Assembly (NCBI GenBank): GCA_041320695.1
Contig: JBGGOQ010000004.1
Location: 86,289-150,288, forward strand
Length of the DNA: 64,000 bases
From: Caldicellulosiruptoraceae bacterium PP1
GTDB taxonomy: Bacteria; Bacillota; Thermoanaerobacteria; Caldicellulosiruptorales; Caldicellulosiruptoraceae
Direction: 5' to 3'
Shown: positions 36,368 to 44,653 of the stretch, in pieces
How positions within the stretch are numbered: position 1 is the stretch's first letter
Layout: each line of letters begins with the position of its first letter
The notes under the pieces: model-generated
The model's input: the letters and a program-made list of their open reading frames with translations, nothing else
The model's database searches: none
Told to the model about the DNA's origin: nothing
Position numbers and translations under genes: made by a program

Positions 36368-37675
36368 ATGAGAAAGTCTATAATTGAGAATATAAAATCA
36401 ATAGTGCTGGGTATCTTAATTATACTCAGCATTTATTTATATATGATAGTTTTTTTTCAAAATCCAATAGAGAGTTATTTTGGGTTTATTTCGACATCAT
36501 TTTTAAACCAAGATGATAATAAAAATTTAACAGATATATCAATAATTACTACTATAAATCCTAGAAAGGTAATTTATATAGAAAATAAGTCACTTTTGAA
36601 GGTTGTTTTTTCAAATGATGATTTATATAAAAGTATTATAAATGGTTTTATTGATGAAATAAAAAGAAATATACTTACTAATAACTATAAAATTGATGAT
36701 TATTATGCTGACTTTAAAAAAGACGATGCACAAAAATATATTAATTTTGAATATTCATATTTCTTAAACATTCATTTGTTCAGTCAAACATTATTTAATA
36801 AGGATATATTTAAAAATATGATGCCATTTTTCTTTGATAAGGTTTACATATACAAGTCGGATGGCAGTTTAAAAATTTGTTTTATGAATTCAACAATACA
36901 AAAGGCAGTAGTTATTTCTATAAATGATGGTGCAAGCTGGATTGCTGACATTATGGATAAGATTGATAGTCAAAACTCTAATATATTTTCATACGCATCA
37001 AGCTTAGGTTGGAGCGATTTAGCTCCAGAAGATGCTTTAATACCAATAAAGCTTAGCAATCTTAGGCTATATGAAGTAAAGGTAAAGGCAAGTGAAAGTA
37101 AGAAAAATATATTAATAAAAAGACTTTTTGGAGACACACTCTTTACAAGAACTTCAATAGATAGCTCTGGAAACTCTATAATTACAGACGAAAGAAAAGA
37201 ACTTGTATTAAAAAGGGATGGAAGTTATCAATTTACAATATTAGATAAACTACCAGAAAACAAGATGGACATAAGGAAAGCAATTTTATTTTATCTTGCA
37301 AATTTTTATTTTGGCGATGAAGTTTATATAAATAGCATTTATCAATTTAATAACGAAACAGAGATAATCATGAATCTAAAAATTGATGGTATTGATGCTG
37401 AGGTGTTCAGTAATAAAGAATTTGTAAGGATTGTTCTTAATGATGGATATCTAACAAAGATTGAAGGGATTTTATTGGATATTGAAAAGGGTAGAAGAAC
37501 ATATATTGATATTGATGGAGTATCAGCCATTGACAAACTAAAAGAAACTAATGGGAACATTTATATGCACAGAATTGATTTAAAATATATTCTATCAAAT
37601 AATTTAAACAGCTATCCTTTATGGGAGATAAAAACTAAAAATGGGGTTATATATATAGATGCTATAAATAATTAA
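36368..37675 (+). CDS. yycH: YycH-like regulator of WalK
   Basis: A 435-residue membrane-anchored extracytoplasmic protein with one N-terminal transmembrane helix (~14-31, IVLGILIILSIYLYMIVFF). YycH proteins bind WalK through their helix together with YycI and tune its activity. The length, topology and position after walRK and before yycI support the call; the sequence is diverged, which is normal for this family. AGAGGG lies 8 nt before the ATG. Confidence 0.8.
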   Translation: MRKSIIENIKSIVLGILIILSIYLYMIVFFQNPIESYFGFISTSFLNQDDNKNLTDISIITTINPRKVIYIENKSLLKVVFSNDDLYKSIINGFIDEIKRNILTNNYKIDDYYADFKKDDAQKYINFEYSYFLNIHLFSQTLFNKDIFKNMMPFFFDKVYIYKSDGSLKICFMNSTIQKAVVISINDGASWIADIMDKIDSQNSNIFSYASSLGWSDLAPEDALIPIKLSNLRLYEVKVKASESKKNILIKRLFGDTLFTRTSIDSSGNSIITDERKELVLKRDGSYQFTILDKLPENKMDIRKAILFYLANFYFGDEVYINSIYQFNNETEIIMNLKIDGIDAEVFSNKEFVRIVLNDGYLTKIEGILLDIEKGRRTYIDIDGVSAIDKLKETNGNIYMHRIDLKYILSNNLNSYPLWEIKTKNGVIYIDAINN

Positions 37676-37689
37676 AGGGCTGATGAATT

Positions 37690-38421
37690 ATGAATTGGTC
37701 AAAGGTAAAAACAATTGCTATTATTGCATTTTTGATAATTAACATTTACTTGGTATTTAGGCTTTACAGCCAAATACCAATGACATCCATAATACCAGAT
37801 ACACAAATTAAAAAAGCTATTGCAATTTTAAATAAAAATGGAATTGCTATAAAATGTAAAATTCCAAATGAAATATATTCTGTATCAAAACTCAATGTTA
37901 TGGTTGAAAGTAGTTTTCAAGACATTATAAAAAAGCTTTTTGGTAATAGAATTGATAAATACAAAAATGAATATCAAAGTAGTTTGTATTATATAAAAAT
38001 TGAAAACGGAGTTTTGCATTTGACCTCAACCTATGACATAAATCCTTTTGAACTATTAGAAATTAACCAAAATAACTACTACAAAGATCCAATTTTAAAC
38101 CAGTATATTCAGATATATAAAGGTATATTTCTGTTTGATGGGAAAATGATAGTATCCAAAAAAGATAATGGGGTCCAAATAACATTTTCAAAGATAAAGC
38201 CTTTGACTTTTGAATTAGATAAAAAAAGAACAATTTCATCCACAGAGGCAATATTTAACTTATTAAATCAATCTAAAAATATCAAAACAATTCAAGATAT
38301 TAAGTTTGGTTATTATCAAAAGGATTTAAATATAATAAAAGGGGAGGCATTACCTGTTTGGAGAATTATTGCTGATAATCAGGTATTCTATATAAATGCC
38401 TTCAGTGGTTGGTTAGAATAA
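37690..38421 (+). CDS. yycI: YycI-like regulator of WalK
   Basis: A 243-residue protein starting MNWSKVKTIAIIAFLIINIYLVFRL, the typical YycI N-terminus with a single transmembrane helix; the remainder lies outside the membrane. It acts with YycH on WalK. It is 14 bp downstream of yycH with AAAGGG as ribosome binding site. The C-terminal GEALPVWRIIADNQVFYINAFSG motif is the usual end of YycH/YycI-type domains. It converges with spoVAE, with only 2 bp between the stop codons, so the two transcripts probably run into each other. Confidence 0.85.
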   Translation: MNWSKVKTIAIIAFLIINIYLVFRLYSQIPMTSIIPDTQIKKAIAILNKNGIAIKCKIPNEIYSVSKLNVMVESSFQDIIKKLFGNRIDKYKNEYQSSLYYIKIENGVLHLTSTYDINPFELLEINQNNYYKDPILNQYIQIYKGIFLFDGKMIVSKKDNGVQITFSKIKPLTFELDKKRTISSTEAIFNLLNQSKNIKTIQDIKFGYYQKDLNIIKGEALPVWRIIADNQVFYINAFSGWLE

Positions 38422-38423
38422 AA

Positions 38424-38783
38424 TCATTTTGACTTGGGATTGAAGATTAAAGAGATAACATATCCAAAAAACACAGCAGCCGCAATTCCCCCAGCTGTTT
38501 TTGTAACACCACCCGTAAAAATACCCACAAATCCATGTTTATCTACTTCTTCAATAACTCCCTTTGCTAATAGATATCCAAAACCAGGTAAAGGGACTGT
38601 CGCACCAGCTTTGCCAATATCAACAAGCTTTTGGTATATTCCAAAAGCTTGAAGTATTGCTCCCATTGTCACAAATATAACAAGTATTCTACCTGAAGAA
38701 AGCTTGGTTCTATCAATAAGTATTTGTGCTATTACGCAAATTAATCCACCTACTATAAAAGCATTTATAAAGCCTTTAAACAA
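38424..38783 (-). CDS. spoVAE: Stage V sporulation protein AE (SpoVAE)
   Basis: Membrane subunit of the SpoVA channel that moves dipicolinic acid into the forespore and out during germination. The core reads AFIVGGLICVIAQILIDRTKLSSGRILVIFVTMGAILQAFGIY...GAGATVPLPGFGYLLAKGVIEEV, as in SpoVAE, with three or four transmembrane segments. The start is set at TTG 38783 (about 119 residues, the usual length) because AAGAGGTG is 8 nt upstream; ATG at 38789 is only 2 nt from it. The frame extends to 38888 but that part overlaps spoVAD and is not expected to be coding. Confidence 0.92.
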   Translation of the reverse strand: MFKGFINAFIVGGLICVIAQILIDRTKLSSGRILVIFVTMGAILQAFGIYQKLVDIGKAGATVPLPGFGYLLAKGVIEEVDKHGFVGIFTGGVTKTAGGIAAAVFFGYVISLIFNPKSK

Positions 38784-38805
38784 AATCATCACCTCTTTTG
38801 CAAAA

Positions 38806-39819
38806 TCAATCAATCTCAACAGAAATGGCATGAGAGATAACAGGTATGCTTTCACCAAGCTGGACAGTTGTAGGAGAGAGCAATGCACCTGTTGGCGCTA
38901 TTAGTATTCTTTTAAATGTCCCTTCTATCATCAGTTTGTAAATATACCCTCCAAATACACAAGCAGATGCAGCACAACCACTTCCACCTGCGTGCGTATC
39001 TTGTTTTATAGGGTCAAATATAAGTATTCCACAATCAAGTAGGTTTTCTGCATTTTTTATTTCCTTTTCTTTTAGTAATTCAATCAAAAGATCCCTACCA
39101 ACATATCCAAGATCACCTGTTAACACAAGATCATAATAGTTTAAATCTCGTTTCATATCGCTTAAATGTTGAGAAATAGTAAATGCAGCAGCAGGAGCCA
39201 TAGCTGCTCCCATGTTGTTTGCGTCCTTAATTCCAAAGTCCATTATTTTTCCAACAGTATATGAGGTTATTTTTGGCTTTTTTGAGCCATCATTTGGTTT
39301 AAGCAAAAAAGCAGCAGCACCAGTAACTGTCCATTGAGATGTAAGGGTCCTTTGATTTCCAAACTCAAGTGGATATCTAAATTGCTTTTCAGCTGAACAA
39401 AAGTGTGATGATGTTGCTGATATTGCATATCTTATTGATGATGATTCAACAAACATAGCAACTAAACCTGTTGATAAAGCAAATGTAGAACAAGCACCAT
39501 ACACTCCAATAAAGGGATTATCTAAATCACGAAATGCAAAATGGCTTGCCGTAAGCTGATTTAAAAGGTCTCCTCCAACTATTATTTCAATCTCCTCTTT
39601 TGCTATTTGAATCTTTTTAATTAGCTCATCTATTGCAAGCGATAATAATTTGCTCTCTGCTAATTCCCAACTCTTTGCCCCTACGTATTCATCTACTATA
39701 ATCTTGTCGAAAAAAATCCCTAAAGGTCCTTCTCCTTCTTTCTTGCCTACAATTGTAAAGCAATCTTCCATTACAGGAGGGCTTTCAAATACAAAAGTAT
39801 TTAAACCTACCTTTTTCAA
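38806..39819 (-). CDS. spoVAD: Stage V sporulation protein AD (SpoVAD)
   Basis: A soluble thiolase-fold protein that binds dipicolinic acid and is part of the SpoVA complex. It has 337 residues, normal for the family: KVGLNTFVFESPPVMEDCFTIVGKKEGEGPLG, GVYGACSTFALSTGL (the thiolase-like Cys region), HAGGSGCAASACVFGGY. It starts at TTG with GAGGTGAAGG upstream. It lies between spoVAC (12 bp) and spoVAE. Confidence 0.95.
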   Translation of the reverse strand: MKKVGLNTFVFESPPVMEDCFTIVGKKEGEGPLGIFFDKIIVDEYVGAKSWELAESKLLSLAIDELIKKIQIAKEEIEIIVGGDLLNQLTASHFAFRDLDNPFIGVYGACSTFALSTGLVAMFVESSSIRYAISATSSHFCSAEKQFRYPLEFGNQRTLTSQWTVTGAAAFLLKPNDGSKKPKITSYTVGKIMDFGIKDANNMGAAMAPAAAFTISQHLSDMKRDLNYYDLVLTGDLGYVGRDLLIELLKEKEIKNAENLLDCGILIFDPIKQDTHAGGSGCAASACVFGGYIYKLMIEGTFKRILIAPTGALLSPTTVQLGESIPVISHAISVEID

Positions 39820-39831
39820 GTTGCCTTCACC

Positions 39832-40284
39832 TCATGCTTTAAGTTTTATCAAAAAATAAATAAGTCCTATGATTATTGAACTTGTAATTCCATAAACTAG
39901 AACAGGCCCAGCAATCAGAAACATCTTTGCACCAACACCAAATATATATCCCTCTTTCTTAAACTCAACAGCAGGCGAAACAATTGAGTTTGCAAAACCA
40001 GTTATTGGAACAATACTACCGGCACCTGCAAATTTGCCAATTCTATCATATACACCAATCCCTGTTAAGAAGGCACCCCAAAAAATCATAGTTATTGATG
40101 TGAGAGTTGATGCCTCTGATTCTGAAAAAAACTTTAAATAAAGATTGAAAAAGCCTTGCCCAATGCAGCAAATAATTCCACCTACAATGAAAGCCTTTGT
40201 ACAATTGAGCAAAGTATTACTTCTTGGCTCATGCCTTTTCACCAATTCATGGTATCTTGCAATTTCCTCATTTTTTTCTTTCAT
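39832..40284 (-). CDS. spoVAC: Stage V sporulation protein AC (SpoVAC)
   Basis: A 150-residue membrane protein of the SpoVA channel; in Bacillus SpoVAC behaves as a mechanosensitive dipicolinic acid channel. Typical motifs: YHELVKRHEPRSNTLLNCTKAFIVGGIICCIGQ, ITMIFWGAFLTGIGVYDRIGKFAGAGSIVPITGFANSIVSPAVEFKKEG. Four transmembrane segments. AAGAAGGGG is 6 nt before the ATG. It is the first gene of a minimal spoVAC-AD-AE operon, the common clostridial form. Confidence 0.95.
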   Translation of the reverse strand: MKEKNEEIARYHELVKRHEPRSNTLLNCTKAFIVGGIICCIGQGFFNLYLKFFSESEASTLTSITMIFWGAFLTGIGVYDRIGKFAGAGSIVPITGFANSIVSPAVEFKKEGYIFGVGAKMFLIAGPVLVYGITSSIIIGLIYFLIKLKA

Positions 40285-40325
40285 ACATACCCCTTCTTAT
40301 TGATTTTGATATCCCTTACTAAAAG

Positions 40326-40354
40326 TATTATTAAAAAAAATATTTTTTTTATTC
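40326..40354 (-). promoter_or_regulatory. spoVAC: Possible sigma-G-type promoter of spoVA
   Basis: On the minus strand GAATA (40354-40350), 17 bp, then AATAATA (40332-40326). Sigma-G sites are roughly GNATR, 17-18 bp, CATNNTA; only the first base of the -10 differs. The start would fall ~35 bp before spoVAC. The AT-rich setting makes chance matches likely. Confidence 0.35.
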
Positions 40355-40439
40355 AATAAAACAGCAATTTGATTTAAAATAACTGCTATTTCTTTAATAA
40401 AAGAAGATCATATTATACAAACATATATTTGCTATATTT

Positions 40440-40468
40440 TTGTTTATTGTTCTATATGCCATTAAAAT
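40440..40468 (+). promoter_or_regulatory. Promoter of the DUF1659/DUF2922/YvrJ genes
   Basis: TTGTTT at 40440-40445, 17-bp spacer, TAAAAT at 40463-40468, with AAAGGAGGTG at 40477-40486 and ATG at 40493. The leader would be only about 20 nt. Confidence 0.5.
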
Positions 40469-40492
40469 ATTTATTGAAAGGAGGTGAGGCAA

Positions 40493-40702
40493 ATGGCATC
40501 AGTATTAAAAGGTGGAGAACTTATTATAAAGCTTGAAAACGGGTTGACATCAACAGGAAGGGCAAGAGTGAGAACATTGTCTTTTGATATTAAACCAAAT
40601 AGCACTGATGAGGACATACTTGCAATAGGTTCGGCATTATCAAATCTTCAATCAAAAAACCTAATTGGCATTTATAAAACACAAACATATGAGGTTAACT
40701 AA
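40493..40702 (+). CDS. DUF1659 protein
   Basis: A 69-residue protein of the DUF1659 family (GGELIIKLENG...GRARVRTLSFDIKPNSTDEDILAIGSALSNLQS). Start ATG 40493 with AAAGGAGGTG 6 nt upstream; the longer frame starting at GTG 40484 overlaps the ribosome binding site. Next to a DUF2922 gene of similar size; the pair is common in Clostridia and Bacilli. Function unknown. Confidence 0.85.
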   Translation: MASVLKGGELIIKLENGLTSTGRARVRTLSFDIKPNSTDEDILAIGSALSNLQSKNLIGIYKTQTYEVN

Positions 40703-40739
40703 TTAATGACCTATTATAAAATGAGAGGAGGTGAAAAAA

Positions 40740-40958
40740 TTGAAAACATTAGTGCTTACATTTAGAACACAAAATGGGAAAAGTTTTAGAATATCAATCC
40801 CTGAACCTAAAGAAAACATAACACAAAATGAGATTAATCAAGCTATGACATTGATAATCCAAAAAAACATATTTGCATCTTCAAATGGGGATATTGTTGC
40901 AATTGATAATGCTAGGATTGTTGACAGAAATGTATCTGAGCTGTTGACAGCAAATTAA
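40740..40958 (+). CDS. DUF2922 protein
   Basis: A 72-residue DUF2922 protein (KTLVLTFRTQNGKSFRISIPEPKENITQNEINQAMTLIIQKNIF). I set the start at TTG 40740 because GGAGG (40727-40731) is 8 nt upstream; the GTG at 40731 lies inside the ribosome binding site. It follows the DUF1659 gene and precedes a hairpin and a YvrJ gene. Function unknown. Confidence 0.85.
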   Translation: MKTLVLTFRTQNGKSFRISIPEPKENITQNEINQAMTLIIQKNIFASSNGDIVAIDNARIVDRNVSELLTAN

Positions 40959-40963
40959 TTTTA

Positions 40964-40988
40964 AGCTCCCGGTATTGTGCCGGGAGCT
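40964..40988 (+). repeat. GC-rich intercistronic hairpin
   Basis: AGCTCCCGG (40964-40972) pairs perfectly with CCGGGAGCT (40980-40988), loop TATTGTG. It is followed by AACTTTAAAA, so it lacks a proper U-tract. It may attenuate or stabilise the transcript between the DUF2922 and YvrJ genes. Confidence 0.6.
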
Positions 40989-41012
40989 AACTTTAAAAAA
41001 GGATGGATGAAT

Positions 41013-41156
41013 ATGCAAGATTTAATAACATCAGTTGCTAATATTGGTTTTCCAATTGTTCTGTGTATATATCTTTTGACTCGATTTGAAACAAAGATAG
41101 AGGCTTTAAGCCAGAGTATTGATAGACTATCAGAAATGATAAAAGAAAAATTATAG
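41013..41156 (+). CDS. YvrJ-family small membrane protein
   Basis: A 47-residue protein, MQDLITSVANIGFPIVLCIYLLTRFETKIEALSQSIDRLSEMIKEKL: one transmembrane helix (~8-23) then an amphipathic helix, the YvrJ family pattern. AAGGATGG precedes the ATG. YvrJ genes often sit with DUF1659/DUF2922 genes, as here. The role is unknown; the shape recalls holin-like or bacteriocin-associated membrane peptides. Confidence 0.8.
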   Translation: MQDLITSVANIGFPIVLCIYLLTRFETKIEALSQSIDRLSEMIKEKL

Positions 41157-41215
41157 CATTGACATACGAAAATTTGTTCGATAAAATAATATAAAAAGGA
41201 TAAAAGGTGGTAACA

Positions 41216-41725
41216 ATGAAAATACCTGTAGATATTGTTTATTTTGTACCTAAATACACCCAAGAAGGAGATTGCACAGAGGTCTTTTTTTTATCAGGTG
41301 AGAAAAAGATATATAAGTGCAGTATAAAAACATTTATAAAGAATCTTTATTCTATATATGCAATAGATGTTGTAGCCTTAAGGAAAATAATGCAATCCAA
41401 AATTGGTCAAAAAAACTTATTACCTATTGTTTTGCCTGATGCAACATTTATTCCATATAAAGTTAGAATCCCATTACTTAAATGTGATCCAACTTCAGGA
41501 TATGTAAATCTATCACAAGTCTATAAAATAAATTCTGATGAAGAAGGATTTAAAATATTATTAAAATGTGGTTGTGAAATTAAATCAATTGGAACTGAAA
41601 GGTATTTTAGAAAAAGGCTTCTGGTTGGGACTATTTTGACGGACTATTTTCAAGGTATATGGCAAAAAGGTATTTGCACTGTTAAAGAAGAAAGTGAACT
41701 TGAGAACTTGTTTAAATTAATGTAA
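41216..41725 (+). CDS. Uncharacterised protein, possibly ComK-like
   Basis: A 169-residue soluble protein. Start ATG 41216, 5 nt after AAAGGTGG; a longer frame from GTG 41207 overlaps that site. The order of elements (strand-rich start, IYKCSIKTFIKNLYS, ALRKIMQSKIGQKNLLPIVLPDATFIPYKVRIP, GYVNLSQVYKI, CGCEIKSIGTERYFRKRLLVGTILTDYF) loosely recalls the competence factor ComK (192 residues in B. subtilis), but identity by eye is low and I would not call it ComK. It lies 37 bp upstream of recD2, a helicase, which would suit a DNA-uptake or repair context. Confidence 0.6.
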   Translation: MKIPVDIVYFVPKYTQEGDCTEVFFLSGEKKIYKCSIKTFIKNLYSIYAIDVVALRKIMQSKIGQKNLLPIVLPDATFIPYKVRIPLLKCDPTSGYVNLSQVYKINSDEEGFKILLKCGCEIKSIGTERYFRKRLLVGTILTDYFQGIWQKGICTVKEESELENLFKLM

Positions 41726-41762
41726 TATATAATATATCAAATGAGAATAAGTAGGGTTTATA

Positions 41763-43967
41763 ATGCAGAATATAAAAGGAATGGTAAGCGACATTATATA
41801 TAAAAATAATGATAATGGCTATACAGTATTTGAAGTTATATGTGATGAAGATGTTTATACTGCTGTTGGAACAGTATTTGACTTAAATATTGGTGAAAAG
41901 ATCAGCATCTACGGTGATTTTTTTGTTCACCCACAGTATGGGCATCAATTAAAAGTTTCATATATTGAAAAGCTTCTTCCTGAGAGCAGGGATGAGCTTT
42001 TTTTGTATTTATCATCAGGTGCAATTAAAGGAATAGGCAAGAAGTTGGCCAAAAAGGTAATAAATACATTTGGAGATGATACATTAAGAATACTTCAAGA
42101 AGAACCAGAAAGACTATTAGAGATAAAAGGCATTACAAAAGCAAAGGTTGAAAATATAAAAAGAATGTATGCATTTCAGAAATTCTTAAAAGAGATAATG
42201 GAGACATTTTCAAGATATGGGCTTAATCAAAACTATGCTATGAGGCTTTTTAAGATATATGGATTTTCTGCAATAGGCTTATTAAATGATAATCCTTATT
42301 TTTTACTTGATGTTTTTAATGACTTAGATTTTAAAAAGGTTGATAAGATTGCTATTGATAAAGGAATTGAGAAGAATGACCCAAGAAGGATATCAGCAAA
42401 AATTCTATATATATTAAACCAAGCTGCTAATATAGAAGGCCATACAAATTTAGTTTTGGATAACTTACTAAGCATTGTTTCAAGAGACCTTGATGTAGAT
42501 GAAGAAGAAATTAAATTAGTGATTGAAAATATGCAGGAAAATAAAAGGGTTAAAAAGGTCTTAATTGAAGGATCAAGTAGGATTTACCTTTATAATTTTT
42601 TTGAATATGAAAATTATATTGCAAAAAAACTTTTAAGACTTAAAGAAAATTTCAGCCAAATAAACGATATACAAAAGAATATTTTAGAGTTTGAAAAGGA
42701 TAATAATATCTATTTTTCAAGCAACCAGAAAAAGGCAATAGAAATGGCTTTAAATGAAGGTGTTTGTGTTATAACAGGAGGTCCTGGTACTGGAAAAACA
42801 ACAATTATTAAGTGTATTATTGAAATATTAGAAAAAAACAATAAGACGGTCTTTTTATGTGCTCCAACTGGACGAGCAGCAAAAAGGATGAGTATGCAAA
42901 GCAACAAAGAGGCAAAAACCATCCATAGACTTCTTGAAATGGTTGTTTCAGATTCAAATGTTGCTTTTGGAAGAGGGCCATATAATCCATTGCAATGTGA
43001 TGTAGTTATTATTGATGAGATAAGTATGGCAGATGTTTCTATTATGTACTTTTTACTTTTGGCACTCAAAGACAATGCTAAGGTTATAATGGTAGGAGAT
43101 GCAGATCAACTTCCACCAGTAGGGGCAGGAAATGTCTTAAAAGATCTAATTAAAAGTGGTGTTATACCATATGTAAAGCTTACTGAGATATATAGACAAA
43201 GCGAAAAAAGCCTCATTGTATTAAATGCACACAAGATAAATAATGGAGAAATGCCAGTTTTAAAGCCAAATAGTGATTTTTATTTTCTTGAGAGAAATAC
43301 TGAGAAAGAGATTACAGAAACAATTATAGAACTTGTTTGTCAGAGGCTACCTAAATATCTTAATGCAAATCCTGTTGTAGATATCCAAGTATTGTGCCCA
43401 TCAAGAAAGGGCTTAGCTGGTATGCATCATTTAAATAAGCTTTTACAAGAAAGATTAAATCCTAAAACAAATAAAACAAAAGAGGTAGTTTTTAAAGAAA
43501 ATGTATTTAGGCTAAATGATAAGGTAATGCAGATTAAAAATAATTATTCTATTGAGTATACAGCAATTACAAACAATGACCTAAACAAAAATGGAAGTGG
43601 TATATTCAATGGTGACATTGGTTTTATTAATGAGATTAATAAGGATGAAGGATATATGAAAATTATTTTTGATGATGAAAAGGTTGTGGAGTATGACCTA
43701 TCACTCCTTGATGATTTGGAACTATCATATTCAATGACAGTTCACAAATCACAGGGGAGTGAATTTAGATGTATAGTAATGCCAATATACAAAACATATC
43801 CAATTCTTATGACAAGAAACCTTTTATATACAGCAGTTACAAGGGCAAAAGAAATGGTTGTATTGGTTGGAACAAAATTAGCCTTAAAATATATGATAAA
43901 TAATCAAAAAGAGGCTATGCGTTATTCAGGACTTTACGAACTTTTAAGGCTTGGTGAACAAATATAA
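41763..43967 (+). CDS. recD2: RecD2-type SF1B DNA helicase
   Basis: A 5'-3' helicase of the RecD2 (RecD-like, RecBC-independent) type, used in DNA repair and replication-fork maintenance. It has 734 residues: an N-terminal OB-like domain, helix-hairpin-helix region (AIKGIGKKLAKKVINTFGDDTLRILQEEPERLLEIKGITKAK, ~88-135), Walker A GGPGTGKTT (339-347), Walker B VIIDEISM (D418, E419), VMVGDADQLPPVGAGNVLKDL, EIYRQ, and C-terminal SYSMTVHKSQGSEF and YTAVTRAKEMVVLVG. Complete. The last 53 bases overlap the convergent bioY gene. Confidence 0.93.
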   Translation: MQNIKGMVSDIIYKNNDNGYTVFEVICDEDVYTAVGTVFDLNIGEKISIYGDFFVHPQYGHQLKVSYIEKLLPESRDELFLYLSSGAIKGIGKKLAKKVINTFGDDTLRILQEEPERLLEIKGITKAKVENIKRMYAFQKFLKEIMETFSRYGLNQNYAMRLFKIYGFSAIGLLNDNPYFLLDVFNDLDFKKVDKIAIDKGIEKNDPRRISAKILYILNQAANIEGHTNLVLDNLLSIVSRDLDVDEEEIKLVIENMQENKRVKKVLIEGSSRIYLYNFFEYENYIAKKLLRLKENFSQINDIQKNILEFEKDNNIYFSSNQKKAIEMALNEGVCVITGGPGTGKTTIIKCIIEILEKNNKTVFLCAPTGRAAKRMSMQSNKEAKTIHRLLEMVVSDSNVAFGRGPYNPLQCDVVIIDEISMADVSIMYFLLLALKDNAKVIMVGDADQLPPVGAGNVLKDLIKSGVIPYVKLTEIYRQSEKSLIVLNAHKINNGEMPVLKPNSDFYFLERNTEKEITETIIELVCQRLPKYLNANPVVDIQVLCPSRKGLAGMHHLNKLLQERLNPKTNKTKEVVFKENVFRLNDKVMQIKNNYSIEYTAITNNDLNKNGSGIFNGDIGFINEINKDEGYMKIIFDDEKVVEYDLSLLDDLELSYSMTVHKSQGSEFRCIVMPIYKTYPILMTRNLLYTAVTRAKEMVVLVGTKLALKYMINNQKEAMRYSGLYELLRLGEQI

Positions 43968-44457
43968 CCAAGCCTATTTTTATTAAATCAAAAATTATAA
44001 AAGGAGCAACTCCAACCATAAATGCCTTTTTTAAGCTCATATGTGCGGCATAAGAAAGATATAAAAATCCATCAATATAAATTAACAAAAGCCCTAAAAT
44101 CATTGGTATAGCTAAATTTATTATTGCATTTTTAAAATAATTTTTGTGAATTAGATAGCTTGATAAAAAAGCTGCTATTGGGAATGTTAAAATGTATCCA
44201 CCAGTTGCACCAAAAACAACAGATGCTCCACCTTTTAGCCCTGCAAAAACAGGAACACCAAATAGGCCTAATAAAACATAGCCCAAAAGGCTTAAAAATG
44301 CATATACGGGAGGAAGGATGCTGGCTGTTAAAAAGATAGCAAATATCTGTAAAGTAAAAGGCACAGCTCCAAATGGTATAGATATTTGAGCACATATGGC
44401 TGTAACAGCAATCATCAACCCAGATAATACAATTTTAAAAGTTTTACTATTAACCAT
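43915..44457 (-). CDS. bioY: Biotin ECF transporter S component BioY
   Basis: The substrate-binding membrane subunit for biotin uptake, working with the shared ECF energising module (not in this window). It has 180 residues and six transmembrane segments: SGLMIAVTAICAQISIPFGAVPFTLQIFAIFLTASILPP, GYVLLGLFGVPVFAGLKGGASVVFGATGGYILTFPIAAF. AGGAGG is 9 nt before the ATG. Its promoter is covered by a BirA operator, so it should be repressed when biotin is plentiful. The C-terminal codons overlap the end of recD2 on the other strand. Confidence 0.93.
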   Translation of the reverse strand: MVNSKTFKIVLSGLMIAVTAICAQISIPFGAVPFTLQIFAIFLTASILPPVYAFLSLLGYVLLGLFGVPVFAGLKGGASVVFGATGGYILTFPIAAFLSSYLIHKNYFKNAIINLAIPMILGLLLIYIDGFLYLSYAAHMSLKKAFMVGVAPFIIFDLIKIGLVIFVHQALKVRKVLNNA

Positions 44458-44473
44458 AGAAAATTACCTCCTA

Positions 44474-44506
44474 TTGTAAACTTAATAATATTATATAGGT
44501 TTACAA
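44474..44506 (-). promoter_or_regulatory. bioY: BirA operator of bioY
   Basis: TTGTAAACT (44474-44482), 15 bp, GGTTTACAA (44498-44506): an inverted repeat matching the Firmicute BirA operator in sequence and spacing. It overlaps the -10 box and most of the spacer of the bioY promoter, ideal for repression by biotinyl-5'-AMP-bound BirA. Confidence 0.85.
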
Positions 44507-44518
44507 ATTAAAAATCAA
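44490..44518 (-). promoter_or_regulatory. bioY: Sigma-A promoter of bioY
   Basis: On the minus strand TTGATT (44518-44513), 17-bp spacer, consensus TATAAT (44495-44490). It lies within the BirA operator region. Confidence 0.75.
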
Positions 44519-44593
44519 ATTTTTTATTAAGATAATTCAAATATGATGAAGTATAAACAAAAATAATTACAAATATTAAACGAATTTCTACAA

Positions 44594-44622
44594 TTTACGA
44601 CAAAATAAAAAGATGATAAAAT
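44594..44622 (+). promoter_or_regulatory. Candidate promoter of the GGDEF/EAL gene
   Basis: TTTACG at 44594-44599, 17 bp, TAAAAT at 44617-44622, about 30 bp before the ATG at 44654. Confidence 0.45.
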
Positions 44623-44653
44623 AAAATTATTAAATATTTGCAGAGAGGTCCTT

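Noticed and set aside
38784..38888. N-terminal extension of SpoVAE
   Set aside because: It overlaps spoVAD and makes the protein ~35 residues longer than the family; the ribosome binding site supports the shorter start.
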